Shown: positions 52,603 through 62,465, counted from the first letter of the stretch. The stretch is 64,000 bases of DNA from Maribacter stanieri (GCF_900112245.1 NZ_FOYX01000004.1:62001-126000); one strand, 5' to 3'. Numbers and translations are program-made. Notes: a model not told the origin generated them from the letters alone.

Positions 52603-54579
52603 ATGTTCAATACCATTAGAAAAAAATATTATTTGATTTTTATATTGTGTACTTTATCTCTTGTTGCTCAAGAAAAACCAGAATTTGGTACTATCTCACA
52701 ATCGGAAAGTTCATTTACTTCTTATGATAAAGATAAAGAAGCAACAGCTGTTTATTTGTCTGAATACGGACACAATTATTTTGATGTAAGAGATAGTTAC
52801 ATTTGGCTGATTACCAAATACCACGCTAAAGTGAAGATTTTAAACAAAGATGGTTTTAAACATGCGGATATAGAAATACCATTATATCATTCAAAAAAAA
52901 ATAAGGAAAAAATAGTAAAAATTAAGGCTGTCACACACAATAATGGCATGAGTATACCCGTCAAAACTGCAGAATTTTATGAGGAAGAAATAAATGAAAA
53001 ATGGACTCAATTAAAATTTACATTTCCAAATGTACAAGAAGGGGTAATAGTGGAGTATGAATATGAAATGCAGTCACCTTTTCATTTTAATTTTCAGGGT
53101 TGGGAGTTTCAGACCGATATTCCTAAGTTATATTCTGAATTTTATGCTGAAATACCGGGTAATTGGCTGTATAACAGAAGTATTATAGGGTCTTTGAAAC
53201 TTTCTGTGGATGAATCTAGAATAATAAGTTCTTGTTTTAAGTTTCCAGGATTAGAGCAAGATAGTGATTGTGAAGCGCTAAGATATGCCATGAAAGATAT
53301 ACCCGCCTTCAAGGATTCAGAAAAGTACATGCTTTCGGCAAATAATTACAGATCTAGAATTGAGTTTGAACTTTCTGAGTATAAAAGTTTTTATGGAGGC
53401 ACAGATAAATATACGAAAACATGGAAAGCAGTAGATAGGGAATTTAAAACAGATGGAGATTTAGGTGTTCAGCTTAAAAAGAAAAATTTTTTTTCAAAAA
53501 GTGTTGATCCGGGTCTTTTGACTCAAGGTGATGATTTGACCAAGGCAAAGAATATTTATGAGTTTGTCAAAAATCATTTTATATGGAATGAAGAGTATGG
53601 GGTATGGAATGACAATAAAGTGAAAAATGCTTTTGATCAGAAAAAAGGTAGTGCCGCTGAAATTAATATCTCATTGATCAATTTACTAAATGCTGCGGGT
53701 TTAAATGTTAATATGATGTTATTGGCAACAAGAAACAAGGGTCTACCTAAGAAAACTCATCCGGTAATGAGTGATTTCAATTATCTAATAGCAAAAGTAG
53801 ATATTGGTGAAAAAGCCTACTTATTAGACGCAACTAATAAATATATGCCTTTTGGAATGTTACCTTATCATAGCTTAAATTATTATGGTCGTGTAATGGA
53901 TTTTGATAATGATAGTTATTGGTTTGATATTGTACCAGAAAAGTCAAATGCCATCATGTTGCGTGCTCAAATGACAATCGATGCAAGCGAAAAAAAATTA
54001 ACTGGAGTATTTGACCTTATAAATACAGGATATAAAAAAGTTGCTCAAGATGAAGTGTTGTCAACAACAAAAGAAGATAGTTATATTGAAAGATTAGAAG
54101 AAGAAATTTCAGATGATTTTCATATTATGTCTCATGAAAAAAAACTCAAATATTCTGATGAAAAGAAGTTGACAGAAAGATTCAATTTTGAAATGGAAAA
54201 TTTGTTTCAAGAGGATAATATTTACTTAAATCCATTTGTGCTTAAATTTTTTGATAACAATCCGTTTACAGCTTCAGAAAGAACTTATCCGATTGATTTT
54301 GGTTATCCAATGAGATATCAGTACGTTTTAAATGTTAAAATACCGGATGGGTATAATGTAAAGTCGATACCTGAAAATAAGAACTTTTCCTTACCAGATA
54401 ATGGTGGCGTATTAAAACTAAATGTATCTGATAATAACAGTGGTGCCCTTAATTTATTTTTTACTTTTGATTTGAATTCTGCACATTATAATAATGGTTA
54501 TTATGAGGGGTTGAAACAACTTTTTAGTGAAGCTGTAAAAAGTCAGAGTCAATCTTTAATTGTTTTTGAAAAAATTTAA
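52603..54579 (+). CDS. DUF3857/transglutaminase-like exported protein, catalytic Cys absent
   Basis: 658 residues, signal peptide (ending SLVAQ). It resembles the middle paralog more than the first: the core has KKGSAAEIN in place of the GDC site (near residue 348), FNYLIA for the His region and LLDATNK for the acid. C-terminal segments (SERTYPIDFGYPM) also match the middle paralog (SREYPIDFNYP). It presumably arose by duplication after loss of the catalytic cysteine. Confidence 0.82.
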   Translation: MFNTIRKKYYLIFILCTLSLVAQEKPEFGTISQSESSFTSYDKDKEATAVYLSEYGHNYFDVRDSYIWLITKYHAKVKILNKDGFKHADIEIPLYHSKKNKEKIVKIKAVTHNNGMSIPVKTAEFYEEEINEKWTQLKFTFPNVQEGVIVEYEYEMQSPFHFNFQGWEFQTDIPKLYSEFYAEIPGNWLYNRSIIGSLKLSVDESRIISSCFKFPGLEQDSDCEALRYAMKDIPAFKDSEKYMLSANNYRSRIEFELSEYKSFYGGTDKYTKTWKAVDREFKTDGDLGVQLKKKNFFSKSVDPGLLTQGDDLTKAKNIYEFVKNHFIWNEEYGVWNDNKVKNAFDQKKGSAAEINISLINLLNAAGLNVNMMLLATRNKGLPKKTHPVMSDFNYLIAKVDIGEKAYLLDATNKYMPFGMLPYHSLNYYGRVMDFDNDSYWFDIVPEKSNAIMLRAQMTIDASEKKLTGVFDLINTGYKKVAQDEVLSTTKEDSYIERLEEEISDDFHIMSHEKKLKYSDEKKLTERFNFEMENLFQEDNIYLNPFVLKFFDNNPFTASERTYPIDFGYPMRYQYVLNVKIPDGYNVKSIPENKNFSLPDNGGVLKLNVSDNNSGALNLFFTFDLNSAHYNNGYYEGLKQLFSEAVKSQSQSLIVFEKI

Positions 54580-54587
54580 AGTACAAT

Positions 54588-54914
54588 ATGAACATTGAAA
54601 ACGCACAACTAGAAGTAGATAATTGGATTAAGAAACATGGTGTTCGCTATTTTAATGAGCTGACCAATATGGCGCAGCTAACAGAAGAGGTAGGAGAGGT
54701 AGCGAGAATTATAGCCAGACGTTACGGTGAGCAGAGTGAAAAAGAGTCAGATAAGAATAAAGATTTAGGCGAGGAGTTGGCAGATGTAATGTTCGTTGTA
54801 CTATGTTTGGCAAATCAGACGGGTATCGATTTGCAACAAGCTTTTGATAAAAAGTTAGATTTGAAAACAAAGCGTGATCATGATCGTCATCACAACAATA
54901 AAAAGTTGAAATAG
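54588..54914 (+). CDS. MazG-like nucleotide pyrophosphohydrolase
   Basis: 108 residues. The all-alpha NTP-PPase pattern is EEVGEVARIIARRYG then DLGEELADVMFVVLCLANQTGIDL, with the metal-binding EExxE and ExxD arrangement. It probably hydrolyses non-canonical NTPs or dNTPs (MazG/dUTPase-like). It starts 8 nt after the last DUF3857 gene and 37 nt before aroA. Confidence 0.85.
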   Translation: MNIENAQLEVDNWIKKHGVRYFNELTNMAQLTEEVGEVARIIARRYGEQSEKESDKNKDLGEELADVMFVVLCLANQTGIDLQQAFDKKLDLKTKRDHDRHHNNKKLK

Positions 54915-54951
54915 GCGTATATTTGTCGCTTGATTTTTAAAACGACACGCA

Positions 54952-56181
54952 TTGAAACTTCACCTAACCGGCCCAGCAAACAATCAGCTAAACAATACAA
55001 TTACTATAACAGGTTCTAAAAGTGAATCTAACCGTAGTCTGTTATTGGCTGCATTATTTCCAGATATTAAAATTGAGAATATTTCAAACTCTGACGATGC
55101 CCAGGTTATGGCAAAAGGGTTGAAGATTTCAGATGGTACGGTAGACATTCACCATGCAGGTACGGCTATGCGTTTCTTAACAGGGTACTTTTCTTCACAA
55201 GAAGGAAAAGAAGTAATTTTAACCGGGTCTAAAAGAATGACCGAAAGACCTATTAAAATTCTTGTTGATGCTTTAAAATCACTAGGAGCAGAAATCTCTT
55301 ATGTACAAGAAGATGGTTATCCTCCAATAAAAATAAAAGGACAAAAAATAGTTAAAGATAAAGTGAGCTTGCCTGCAAATGTGAGTAGTCAGTACATTTC
55401 TTCACTACTGTTAATTGCCCCAAGTTTAGAAAACGGACTAGAATTAGAGTTGGTCGGTAAGATTACTTCGGTACCTTATATTAAAATGACGCTAGCGTTA
55501 TTGGAAGAAATTGGTGTAGAAACTTCTTTTGAAGGAAATATAATTAAAGTTTCTGCTAAGGATAAAGTTGCGCCTACAACCTTGGTAGTAGAATCTGATT
55601 GGAGTTCGGCATCTTACTTTTATGGTATTTGTGCACTTGCCGCTCCTGGAACAGAAATTACCTTATCTGCGTATAAGCAGAAGAGTCTTCAGGGAGATAG
55701 TGTCTTGGCAGATATTTATACTTCATTTGGAGTAGAAACTACTTTTGGTGAGAATAAGATTACTTTGAGAAAGACCGATAAGAAAGTATTGGCAGAAAAT
55801 GAATTTGATTTGGCGAATGCTCCGGACATAGCACAAACAATAGCGGTAACTTGCTTTGGGTTAGGTGTGGGTTGTCATTTAATTGGGTTGCATACGTTGA
55901 AAATTAAAGAAACTGATCGTCTAGAAGCGTTACACACAGAACTTTCTAAACTGGGAGCTGATATTTCTGTAACGGATAAAACACTTACCATAATTCCTTC
56001 TAAAACCATTATTCCAGAGGTAGCTATTGATACATATAATGATCACAGAATGGCTATGGCTTTTGCTCCTTTAGCAATGAAAACGACCATGTTTGTAAAC
56101 GATGCAGAAGTGGTTTCTAAGTCGTATCCAGATTTCTGGAATGATCTAAAACAATTAGATTTCAGTTTAAAAGAATTATAA
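54952..56181 (+). CDS. aroA: 3-phosphoshikimate 1-carboxyvinyltransferase (EPSP synthase)
   Basis: 409 residues with a TTG start (54952), chosen because KLHLTGPANNQLNNTITITG is the natural family N-terminus and no ATG precedes. Motifs: GSKSESNRSLLLAAL (phosphate site), HAGTAMRFLTGYFSS, LANAPDIAQTIAVTC and KETDRLEALHTELSKLGA. It joins shikimate-3-phosphate and PEP on the way to chorismate. The chain is shorter than most AroA (about 430) but no core motif is missing. Confidence 0.95.
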   Translation: MKLHLTGPANNQLNNTITITGSKSESNRSLLLAALFPDIKIENISNSDDAQVMAKGLKISDGTVDIHHAGTAMRFLTGYFSSQEGKEVILTGSKRMTERPIKILVDALKSLGAEISYVQEDGYPPIKIKGQKIVKDKVSLPANVSSQYISSLLLIAPSLENGLELELVGKITSVPYIKMTLALLEEIGVETSFEGNIIKVSAKDKVAPTTLVVESDWSSASYFYGICALAAPGTEITLSAYKQKSLQGDSVLADIYTSFGVETTFGENKITLRKTDKKVLAENEFDLANAPDIAQTIAVTCFGLGVGCHLIGLHTLKIKETDRLEALHTELSKLGADISVTDKTLTIIPSKTIIPEVAIDTYNDHRMAMAFAPLAMKTTMFVNDAEVVSKSYPDFWNDLKQLDFSLKEL

Positions 56182-56260
56182 TTAGGGATTTACTTGACAA
56201 GGCCTATCTGCAGATTGTATATTTGCAGCCGCAATTTGCTACATTAAATATAACAGCTAC

Positions 56261-57310
56261 ATGAAATTATCAAATTTTAATTTTGAGCTTCCAAAAGAAT
56301 TATTGGCGGAGCATCCTTCTGAAAATAGAGATGAGTCTAAGTTAATGGTCATCCACAGAGATACCGGAAAGATTGAGCACAAGATGTTCAAAGACATGAT
56401 TGACTATTTTGATGAAGGTGATGTTATGGTTCTTAACAATACCAAAGTTTTCCCTGCTCGTTTATACGGTAACAAGGAAAAAACTGGTGCGCGTATTGAA
56501 GTTTTTCTTTTGCGTGAATTGAATGAAGAACAACGTCTTTGGGATGTTCTTGTAGATCCAGCACGTAAAATACGTATTGGTAACAAGCTATATTTTGGTG
56601 ATGATGAAACATTGGTTGCAGAAGTTATTGATAATACAACCTCTAGAGGTAGAACATTACGTTTCTTGTATGATGGAGCTTATTTAGATTTCAGAAGAAA
56701 ACTAAGAGAATTAGGAGAGACTCCATTGCCTAAGTATATTAAGAGAGAAGTTGAGCCAGAAGATGAAGGGCGTTACCAAACTATTTATGCAAAGCATGAA
56801 GGTGCGGTTGCTGCTCCAACAGCAGGTCTTCACTTTTCTAAGCACTTATTAAAGCGTTTAGAAATTAAAGGTGTTGATTTTGCAGAATTAACTTTGCACG
56901 TTGGGTTAGGTACTTTTAATCCTGTAGAAGTTGAAGATTTATCTAAGCATAAAATGGATAGCGAAGAGCTATTTATTGATGAAAAAGCAACTGATATCGT
57001 AAACAACGCTAAGTTAGAAAAGCGTCGTATATGTGCGGTTGGTACTACTGCAATGAGAGGATTGGAAAGTGCAGTTTCATCTAAGCATACATTAAATACA
57101 TATGAAGGTTGGACAAACAAGTTCATTTTCCCTCCTTATGATTTTAGTATCGCTAATGCAATGATCACTAATTTCCACTTACCTAAATCTACATTATTGA
57201 TGATGGTATCTGCATTTATGGGTCATGATTTAATGAACAAAGCATATAAAGAAGCAATATTGGAAAACTATAAGTTCTATTCTTATGGTGATGCCATGTT
57301 GATTATATAA
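56261..57310 (+). CDS. queA: S-adenosylmethionine:tRNA ribosyltransferase-isomerase
   Basis: 349 residues. [48 protein letters not shown] and the C-terminal [10 protein letters not shown] are QueA blocks. It transfers and isomerises the ribosyl group of SAM onto preQ1-tRNA to make epoxyqueuosine. Single gene followed by a terminator. Confidence 0.97.
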   Translation: MKLSNFNFELPKELLAEHPSENRDESKLMVIHRDTGKIEHKMFKDMIDYFDEGDVMVLNNTKVFPARLYGNKEKTGARIEVFLLRELNEEQRLWDVLVDPARKIRIGNKLYFGDDETLVAEVIDNTTSRGRTLRFLYDGAYLDFRRKLRELGETPLPKYIKREVEPEDEGRYQTIYAKHEGAVAAPTAGLHFSKHLLKRLEIKGVDFAELTLHVGLGTFNPVEVEDLSKHKMDSEELFIDEKATDIVNNAKLEKRRICAVGTTAMRGLESAVSSKHTLNTYEGWTNKFIFPPYDFSIANAMITNFHLPKSTLLMMVSAFMGHDLMNKAYKEAILENYKFYSYGDAMLII

Positions 57311-57347
57311 GTTAAGAATACCTCCTTTTTTTAAAAGGAAAAATTGA

Positions 57348-57388
57348 AAATCCCGCTTTATCTGCAAATTGAGAAAGCGGGATTTTTA
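57348..57388 (+). terminator. Terminator after queA
   Basis: Stem AAATCCCGCTTT / AAAGCGGGATTT with a 14-nt loop and T5 tail. Confidence 0.9.
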
Positions 57389-57414
57389 TAATTAGTAATA
57401 CCTACCTTTAAGTA

Positions 57415-58458
57415 ATGGAAGAAATAAAGAAAAAAGATATCCGGGCATTAACGCGTGAGCAGCTTAGGGACTTTTTTGTTTCTAATGGAGACAAAGCTTT
57501 TAGAGGTAATCAAGTGTATGAATGGTTGTGGCAGAAAGCTACCTATTCTTTTGATGTGATGACCAATCTGTCTAAAGAAACTAGGGAAATGCTAGAAGCT
57601 AATTTCGTTATCAACCATATTAAGGTAGATCTAATGCAACGCAGTAGTGACGGTACCATTAAGAATGCCGTACGCTTGCATGACGATTTAATTGTAGAGT
57701 CGGTATTGATACCTACAAAGTCAAGAACAACAGCTTGTGTATCTAGTCAGGTTGGGTGTAGCTTAGACTGTAGGTTCTGTGCAACCTCTCGTTTAAAGCG
57801 CATGCGTAATTTGAATCCCGATGAAATTTATGATCAAGTAGTTGCTATAGACAATGAAAGCCGATTGTATTTTGAAAGACCATTGAGCAATATTGTTTTT
57901 ATGGGTATGGGAGAGCCTTTGATGAACTATAACAATGTTCTAAAGGCAATTGATAAGATTACTTCTCCAGACGGTTTAGGGATGTCTCCAAAGCGAATTA
58001 CCGTATCTACTTCAGGTGTACCTAAGTTGATTAAAAAAATGGCAGATGATGAAGTCAAGTTTAAGTTGGCGGTTTCATTACATTCTGCAATAGATGAGAT
58101 ACGTACGTCCATTATGCCTTTTAATGCAAAGTTTACTTTGAGCGATTTAAGAGAGTCGCTAGTGTATTGGTATGAAAAAACAAAAAGTAGAATTACCTAC
58201 GAATATGTAGTGTGGGACGGTATAAACGATAGTCAAAAAGATGTAGACGCCTTGGTAGAATTCTGCCGCTTTGCACCATCTAAAGTAAATCTAATAGAAT
58301 ATAATCCTATTGATGATGGCGAGTTTAAACAAGCATCTAATGCAGCTATTGATCGTTACGTAAATACTTTGGAGAAAAATAATATTGTTGTAACCGTTCG
58401 TCGTTCTAGAGGAAAGGATATTGATGCCGCTTGTGGTCAGTTAGCGAATAAAAGTTAG
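57415..58458 (+). CDS. rlmN: 23S rRNA (adenine-C2)-methyltransferase
   Basis: 347 residues. Radical SAM triad C115-x3-C119-x2-C122 (GCSLDCRFCATS), plus the mechanistic cysteines Cys340 near the C-terminus (DAACGQ) and Cys108 (TTACVS). It methylates A2503 of 23S rRNA and A37 of some tRNAs. It starts 104 nt after queA beyond a terminator, and is followed by the repeat-filled spacer. Confidence 0.97.
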   Translation: MEEIKKKDIRALTREQLRDFFVSNGDKAFRGNQVYEWLWQKATYSFDVMTNLSKETREMLEANFVINHIKVDLMQRSSDGTIKNAVRLHDDLIVESVLIPTKSRTTACVSSQVGCSLDCRFCATSRLKRMRNLNPDEIYDQVVAIDNESRLYFERPLSNIVFMGMGEPLMNYNNVLKAIDKITSPDGLGMSPKRITVSTSGVPKLIKKMADDEVKFKLAVSLHSAIDEIRTSIMPFNAKFTLSDLRESLVYWYEKTKSRITYEYVVWDGINDSQKDVDALVEFCRFAPSKVNLIEYNPIDDGEFKQASNAAIDRYVNTLEKNNIVVTVRRSRGKDIDAACGQLANKS

Positions 58459-58878
58459 AAGTACAAAGTAGTAAGTACGAGATACAAAGTGAAAAGTACT
58501 AAGTATTGAGTACAAAGTATTGAGTACGAAGTCTAAAGTTAGAAGAGAGAAAATAGAGTATAGAAAATAGACTTGTTAGAAGATAAATTATTTAGCAAAG
58601 CTAAGCTTTAGAAATGGAAGGTATTAAGTAATACGAATTACTAGAGCAATTGCTAATATAATATCTTATTACTTAATACGAAAAACTCGAAGCGTTATAG
58701 CCAAAAGCCAAAAGCCAAAAGCATTCTTGAATTTGAGCTTGATTTTTGAGTTTGAACTTAAATTTCATTTTTACAGCAACTATCAGCCATCAACCATCAA
58801 CCAAGTAATCAATATCTCCTCTCCGAGTACTGTTAACTGCTAGCTTTTACCTAATTTTAGCGTTCTAATTAAGAGCAA
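58459..58878. repeat. Spacer filled with several unrelated short-word repeats
   Basis: No gene. From left: AGTACAAAGT/AGTATTGAGTAC words (58459-58535, with AAGTATTGAGTAC twice), AGAAAATAGA words (about 58546-58575), a 13-bp inverted repeat GTATTAAGTAATA / TATTACTTAATAC (58621-58679) around the palindrome AGCAATTGCT, AGCCAAA x3.3 (58699-58722), TTGAnTTTGAG words (about 58728-58765), and AACCATC x2 (about 58785-58802). The promoter of the polyprenyl synthase should lie in the last 80 bp. Confidence 0.75.
58699..58722 (+). repeat. Perfect heptamer tandem repeat (AGCCAAA)
   Basis: Three full AGCCAAA copies plus AGC, preceded by TTATAGCC. The same word in degenerate form occurs at 23262-23289 in the cysD-cysN gap. 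Confidence 0.9.
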
Positions 58879-59856
58879 CTGAAAATAGTAGCGCAAATAA
58901 AGGAACCTGTCTATCAGGAAATGGAGAAGTTTGAATCTAAGTTTAGAGATTCAATGACTTCTAAGGTTGCACTACTCAACAGAATAACCCATTACATCGT
59001 TAATCGCAAAGGGAAGCAGATGCGTCCTATGTTTGTGTTTCTTACTGCAAAATTGCTGAATAATGGTGAGGTAAATGAGCGTACATATCGTGGTGCCTCG
59101 GTAATAGAGCTTATACATACCGCAACCTTGGTTCATGACGATGTGGTCGATGAAAGTAATAAACGTAGAGGATTCTTCTCTATTAATGCCCTTTGGAAAA
59201 ATAAGATAGCTGTTTTAGTGGGCGATTATTTGCTCTCTAAAGGACTATTGTTATCTATTGATAATGGCGATTTCGATTTGCTTAAAATAATCTCTGTAGC
59301 CGTTCGTGAAATGAGCGAGGGAGAATTATTGCAAATAGAAAAAGCAAGGCGTTTAGATATTACCGAAGAGGTGTACTACGAAATTATAAGACAGAAAACT
59401 GCAACTCTTATAGCAGCATGCTGTTCATTAGGTGCATGTTCGGTAAAACCAGATAGTACAGATGTAGAAACATTCAGGAAGTTTGGTGAACTCTGTGGTA
59501 TGGCATTTCAAATAAAAGATGACCTTTTTGATTACGGTGGTCAAAAAATAGGAAAGCCAACAGGTATAGATATTAAGGAGCAGAAAATGACGTTGCCGTT
59601 AATATACGCTTTAAACCACTGTGCCAAGAAAGAGAAAAGTTGGGCTATCAATTCTATTAAAAACCACAACAAAGATAAAAAACGCGTAAAACAAGTTATT
59701 GCCTTTGTAAAAGAAAAGGGCGGACTCGATTATGCAGTTGGTCAAATGCTTCAATATAGGGATGAGGCTTTAGAACTACTAAGTACCTATCCAGAATCTG
59801 ACTATAAAGCTGCTCTGGAATTGATGGTAAATTACGTGGTAGATCGTAAAAAATAA
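58879..59856 (+). CDS. Polyprenyl diphosphate synthase
   Basis: 325 residues if started at CTG 58879; the first ATG (58921) gives 311. I prefer CTG: the extra 14 residues (LKIVAQIKEPVYQE) match the usual N-terminus of this family in Flavobacteriia, and a TAA at 58870 leaves no other start. Aspartate-rich motif 1 is HDDVVDES and motif 2 is IKDDLFDYGG. It elongates allylic diphosphates to the long prenyl chain of menaquinone or a similar carrier. Single gene. Confidence 0.9.
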   Translation: MKIVAQIKEPVYQEMEKFESKFRDSMTSKVALLNRITHYIVNRKGKQMRPMFVFLTAKLLNNGEVNERTYRGASVIELIHTATLVHDDVVDESNKRRGFFSINALWKNKIAVLVGDYLLSKGLLLSIDNGDFDLLKIISVAVREMSEGELLQIEKARRLDITEEVYYEIIRQKTATLIAACCSLGACSVKPDSTDVETFRKFGELCGMAFQIKDDLFDYGGQKIGKPTGIDIKEQKMTLPLIYALNHCAKKEKSWAINSIKNHNKDKKRVKQVIAFVKEKGGLDYAVGQMLQYRDEALELLSTYPESDYKAALELMVNYVVDRKK

Positions 59857-59989
59857 TTTAATCTAAAAATATTTAATTTTAAAGTACTGTAAAACAGTTA
59901 TATATAGATAAATTTTAAAATTTATTTATTTTCAGGCAACTATTATTAAAAGATCTGCGTCTAGTATAATAGAAGACCAAACCAATATT

Positions 59990-60550
59990 TTGAAAATTAT
60001 ACCTTTTTATAAAAACGAAAACCAGCTCATTAAAAGAGCAATATCGGGAAGCCGAGATGCGCAAGAGCGTTTATATAAAAAGCATGCTCCAAAAATGCTA
60101 AGTGTCTGTAGACAATATATAAAAGACATTCATTTTGCCGAGGATGTAATGGTGCAAGGATTTCTGAAAATGTTCAATAAACTGGACACTTTTAAATTTG
60201 AAGGTAGTTTTGAAGGTTGGTTAAGAAGAATAATGATTAGGGAAAGTATCTCTTATCTAAGAAAGCAACAATTTGTTGTTTATGATGATGAGGTGTACGA
60301 AAAAAATCAGTCTGAAGAAATTTCGCAGAGTACAGATTTAGACACCGAACATATTCAGCTGTTAATAGATGCTTTACCGCAAGGATATAAAATGGTCTTT
60401 GTACTGTATACTGTAGAAGGGTACAAGCATAAAGAAATAGCAGAAATGCTTTCTATTACCGAGAGCACTTCAAAAACACAATTATTAAAAGCCCGAAAAT
60501 TGCTACAAAATCAATTAAGGCAACAAAATATTATAGGGTATGGGAACTGA
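59990..60550 (+). CDS. ECF-type RNA polymerase sigma factor
   Basis: 186 residues with a TTG start (59990); KIIPFYKNENQLIKRAISGS is a normal family N-terminus. Region 2 covers about 20-95 (AEDVMVQGFLKMFNKLDTF, GWLRRIMIRESISYLRK) and region 4 about 125-180 (LPQGYKMVFVLYTVEGYKHKEIAEML, STSKTQLLKARKLL). Overlaps the next gene by 11 nt. It probably directs an envelope-related regulon that includes the genes downstream. Confidence 0.92.
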   Translation: MKIIPFYKNENQLIKRAISGSRDAQERLYKKHAPKMLSVCRQYIKDIHFAEDVMVQGFLKMFNKLDTFKFEGSFEGWLRRIMIRESISYLRKQQFVVYDDEVYEKNQSEEISQSTDLDTEHIQLLIDALPQGYKMVFVLYTVEGYKHKEIAEMLSITESTSKTQLLKARKLLQNQLRQQNIIGYGN

Positions 60551-61292
60551 TAAATTTGAGAAACATATAAAAGCCCAGTTCAAGGAAAGAGAAATTCAAC
60601 CTTCAGAAAATGCTTGGGAAAAATTATCATCAGAATTAAATACTGATGACAGAAAAAAGAAACCTGTGTACTTATGGATGGGTATAGCTGCTAGTGTTAT
60701 TGTTTTAATAGGAGTTACAATGTTCTTTTTTAACAGTGGAGATAAGGTTAACGGAACACAGTTTAAAGTTGTTGAAACCGATAGTAAAGAAGTATTGAAA
60801 GAGAATATACATACGGAAGAAGTACCGTTTGTAGAGAAAGAACAAGAAACTTTAGCTACAACTAGTGATTTAGAGAAAATTAATAACGTAGTAGAAAAGA
60901 AGCAAGAACCAATAAAAGAAATAGAGGTCGTCAATACTACAAATGAAATTGAAATTGCATCTGTAGAACATATTGAGTCTGAAAAAATAGAGGATAAATT
61001 AGAAATTTCAGATGATATTATAAATACAAAAGTGGCAGGCATAGTTGCACAATTAAATGAGTTAGAACAGTATAGTGCTGTAACCGATGCGGAGGTAGAC
61101 TCGTTATTGAAACGTGCACAAGATGAAATTTTAAGAGAGAAGATATTTAATACAGATAAATCTGTCGATGCAATGGCTTTGTTGACAGAGGTTGAGGGCG
61201 AGCTTGATCAATCCTTCCGAGACCAAATATTTAATTCATTAAAAGCCAGTTTTATCAAGGTGCGTACTGCCGTTGCAGACCGCAATAATTAA
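60540..61292 (+). CDS. Single-pass membrane protein, probable anti-sigma partner
   Basis: 250 residues. A cytoplasmic N-terminus (1-42; FEKHIKAQFKEREIQPSENAWEKLSSEL) precedes one membrane helix (43-64) and a long acidic, Glu/Val/Ile-rich periplasmic part. The N-terminal helix with conserved P--AW--L is common in Bacteroidota sigma-partner proteins. The 11-nt overlap with the sigma gene supports an anti-sigma role, which is inference from context. Confidence 0.75.
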   Translation: MGTDKFEKHIKAQFKEREIQPSENAWEKLSSELNTDDRKKKPVYLWMGIAASVIVLIGVTMFFFNSGDKVNGTQFKVVETDSKEVLKENIHTEEVPFVEKEQETLATTSDLEKINNVVEKKQEPIKEIEVVNTTNEIEIASVEHIESEKIEDKLEISDDIINTKVAGIVAQLNELEQYSAVTDAEVDSLLKRAQDEILREKIFNTDKSVDAMALLTEVEGELDQSFRDQIFNSLKASFIKVRTAVADRNN

Positions 61293-61382
61293 TCAAACAC
61301 AAATCGTTTTATTCTTTATCTCTATAAAATCACATAGGGACAGGGAGCGGAGTTTTATTCATCAACAAAAATCAAAATCGAA

Positions 61383-62465
61383 ATGAGAACAATTACAATG
61401 TATTTAGTAGGGCTGGTTACACTTTTTATGGTGCAAAATATGACTGCTCAAGAAGACTTGGAAAAGAAAATAGGAATATTAAAGGAGCAGAAATTAAATG
61501 TGACTTCTCAAGAAAAGGAAGCATTAAAATTTGAAATAGAAGAAATAGCCAAACAATTAAAGAATGGTGAAATTTCAGAGGATGAAGCCAATTCATTGAA
61601 AATGAAAGCTGCCGAGAAAAGAGCGTTGAATATTGAAGAAAGATTAGCTATAATCAATAATAAAATTTCTTTATTGGAAAGGAATAATGGAGAGGTAAAA
61701 GAATTGGATACCTTGAATTATAAGTTTGCTTTTCAAATAGGGTTTGGTGATGATGACGGGGAGGATTCAAAACTTTTTGGAATTAGAATTAATGATAATC
61801 CAAAAAGAATAGAGCCAAAATATGATAGAAGAACATATTCAGATTTTATAATGGCCGTTGGGTTGAACAATGTAATTACCGAAGGGCAATCTTTAAACGA
61901 TTCTCCATATAAAATTGGTGGGAGTAGATTTTTTGAAATGGGATGGCAATGGCGTACTAGAGTTTTTAAGAACTCAAATTTTTTACGATTCAATTATGGG
62001 TTCTCTTTTCAATTTAACGGATTAAAGGCAAAGGATAATCAATACTTGGTTTCCCTTGAGAACGGACAATCAGAGCTTCAAGAATTTGATTATGAGTTAG
62101 ATAAATCAAAATTTAGAATGGATAACCTGGTGTTTCCTATGCATTTCGAATTTGGTCCGTCTAAATTGAAGACAACCGATAAAACCATGCGTTATTCTTT
62201 AAAAAATCAATTTAGAGTTGGACTAGGTGGTTACGGAGGTTTTAATATAGGTACGCGTCAGAAGTTGAAATATGAAATTGACGGTGATAATGTTAAAGAC
62301 AAATTAAAGCGTAGCTACAACACCAACGATCTAATATATGGGTTGAGTGCGTATGCAGGTGTTGATGGTGTTCTATTATATGTGAAGTACGATTTAAACC
62401 CGATATTTAAGAACGCTGCGGTGGATCAAAGAAATGTATCCCTAGGTCTTCGTTTCGATTTATAG
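61383..62465 (+). CDS. Exported coiled-coil plus beta-barrel protein of unknown function
   Basis: 360 residues. Signal peptide (ending MTAQ), a charged coiled-coil (about 24-105; KKIGILKEQK ... ISLLERNN), then a beta-rich region with FFEMGWQWRTRVFKNSNFLRFNYGFSFQF and a C-terminus ending in alternating strands (LYVKYDLNPIF...VSLGLRFDL), typical of outer-membrane barrels. Third gene of the sigma group and a likely regulon member. No named family recognised. Confidence 0.78.
   Translation: MRTITMYLVGLVTLFMVQNMTAQEDLEKKIGILKEQKLNVTSQEKEALKFEIEEIAKQLKNGEISEDEANSLKMKAAEKRALNIEERLAIINNKISLLERNNGEVKELDTLNYKFAFQIGFGDDDGEDSKLFGIRINDNPKRIEPKYDRRTYSDFIMAVGLNNVITEGQSLNDSPYKIGGSRFFEMGWQWRTRVFKNSNFLRFNYGFSFQFNGLKAKDNQYLVSLENGQSELQEFDYELDKSKFRMDNLVFPMHFEFGPSKLKTTDKTMRYSLKNQFRVGLGGYGGFNIGTRQKLKYEIDGDNVKDKLKRSYNTNDLIYGLSAYAGVDGVLLYVKYDLNPIFKNAAVDQRNVSLGLRFDL

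Noticed and set aside
58699-58722. AGCCAAA array as a CRISPR array
   Set aside because: The unit is 7 bp with no spacers and no cas genes are nearby.
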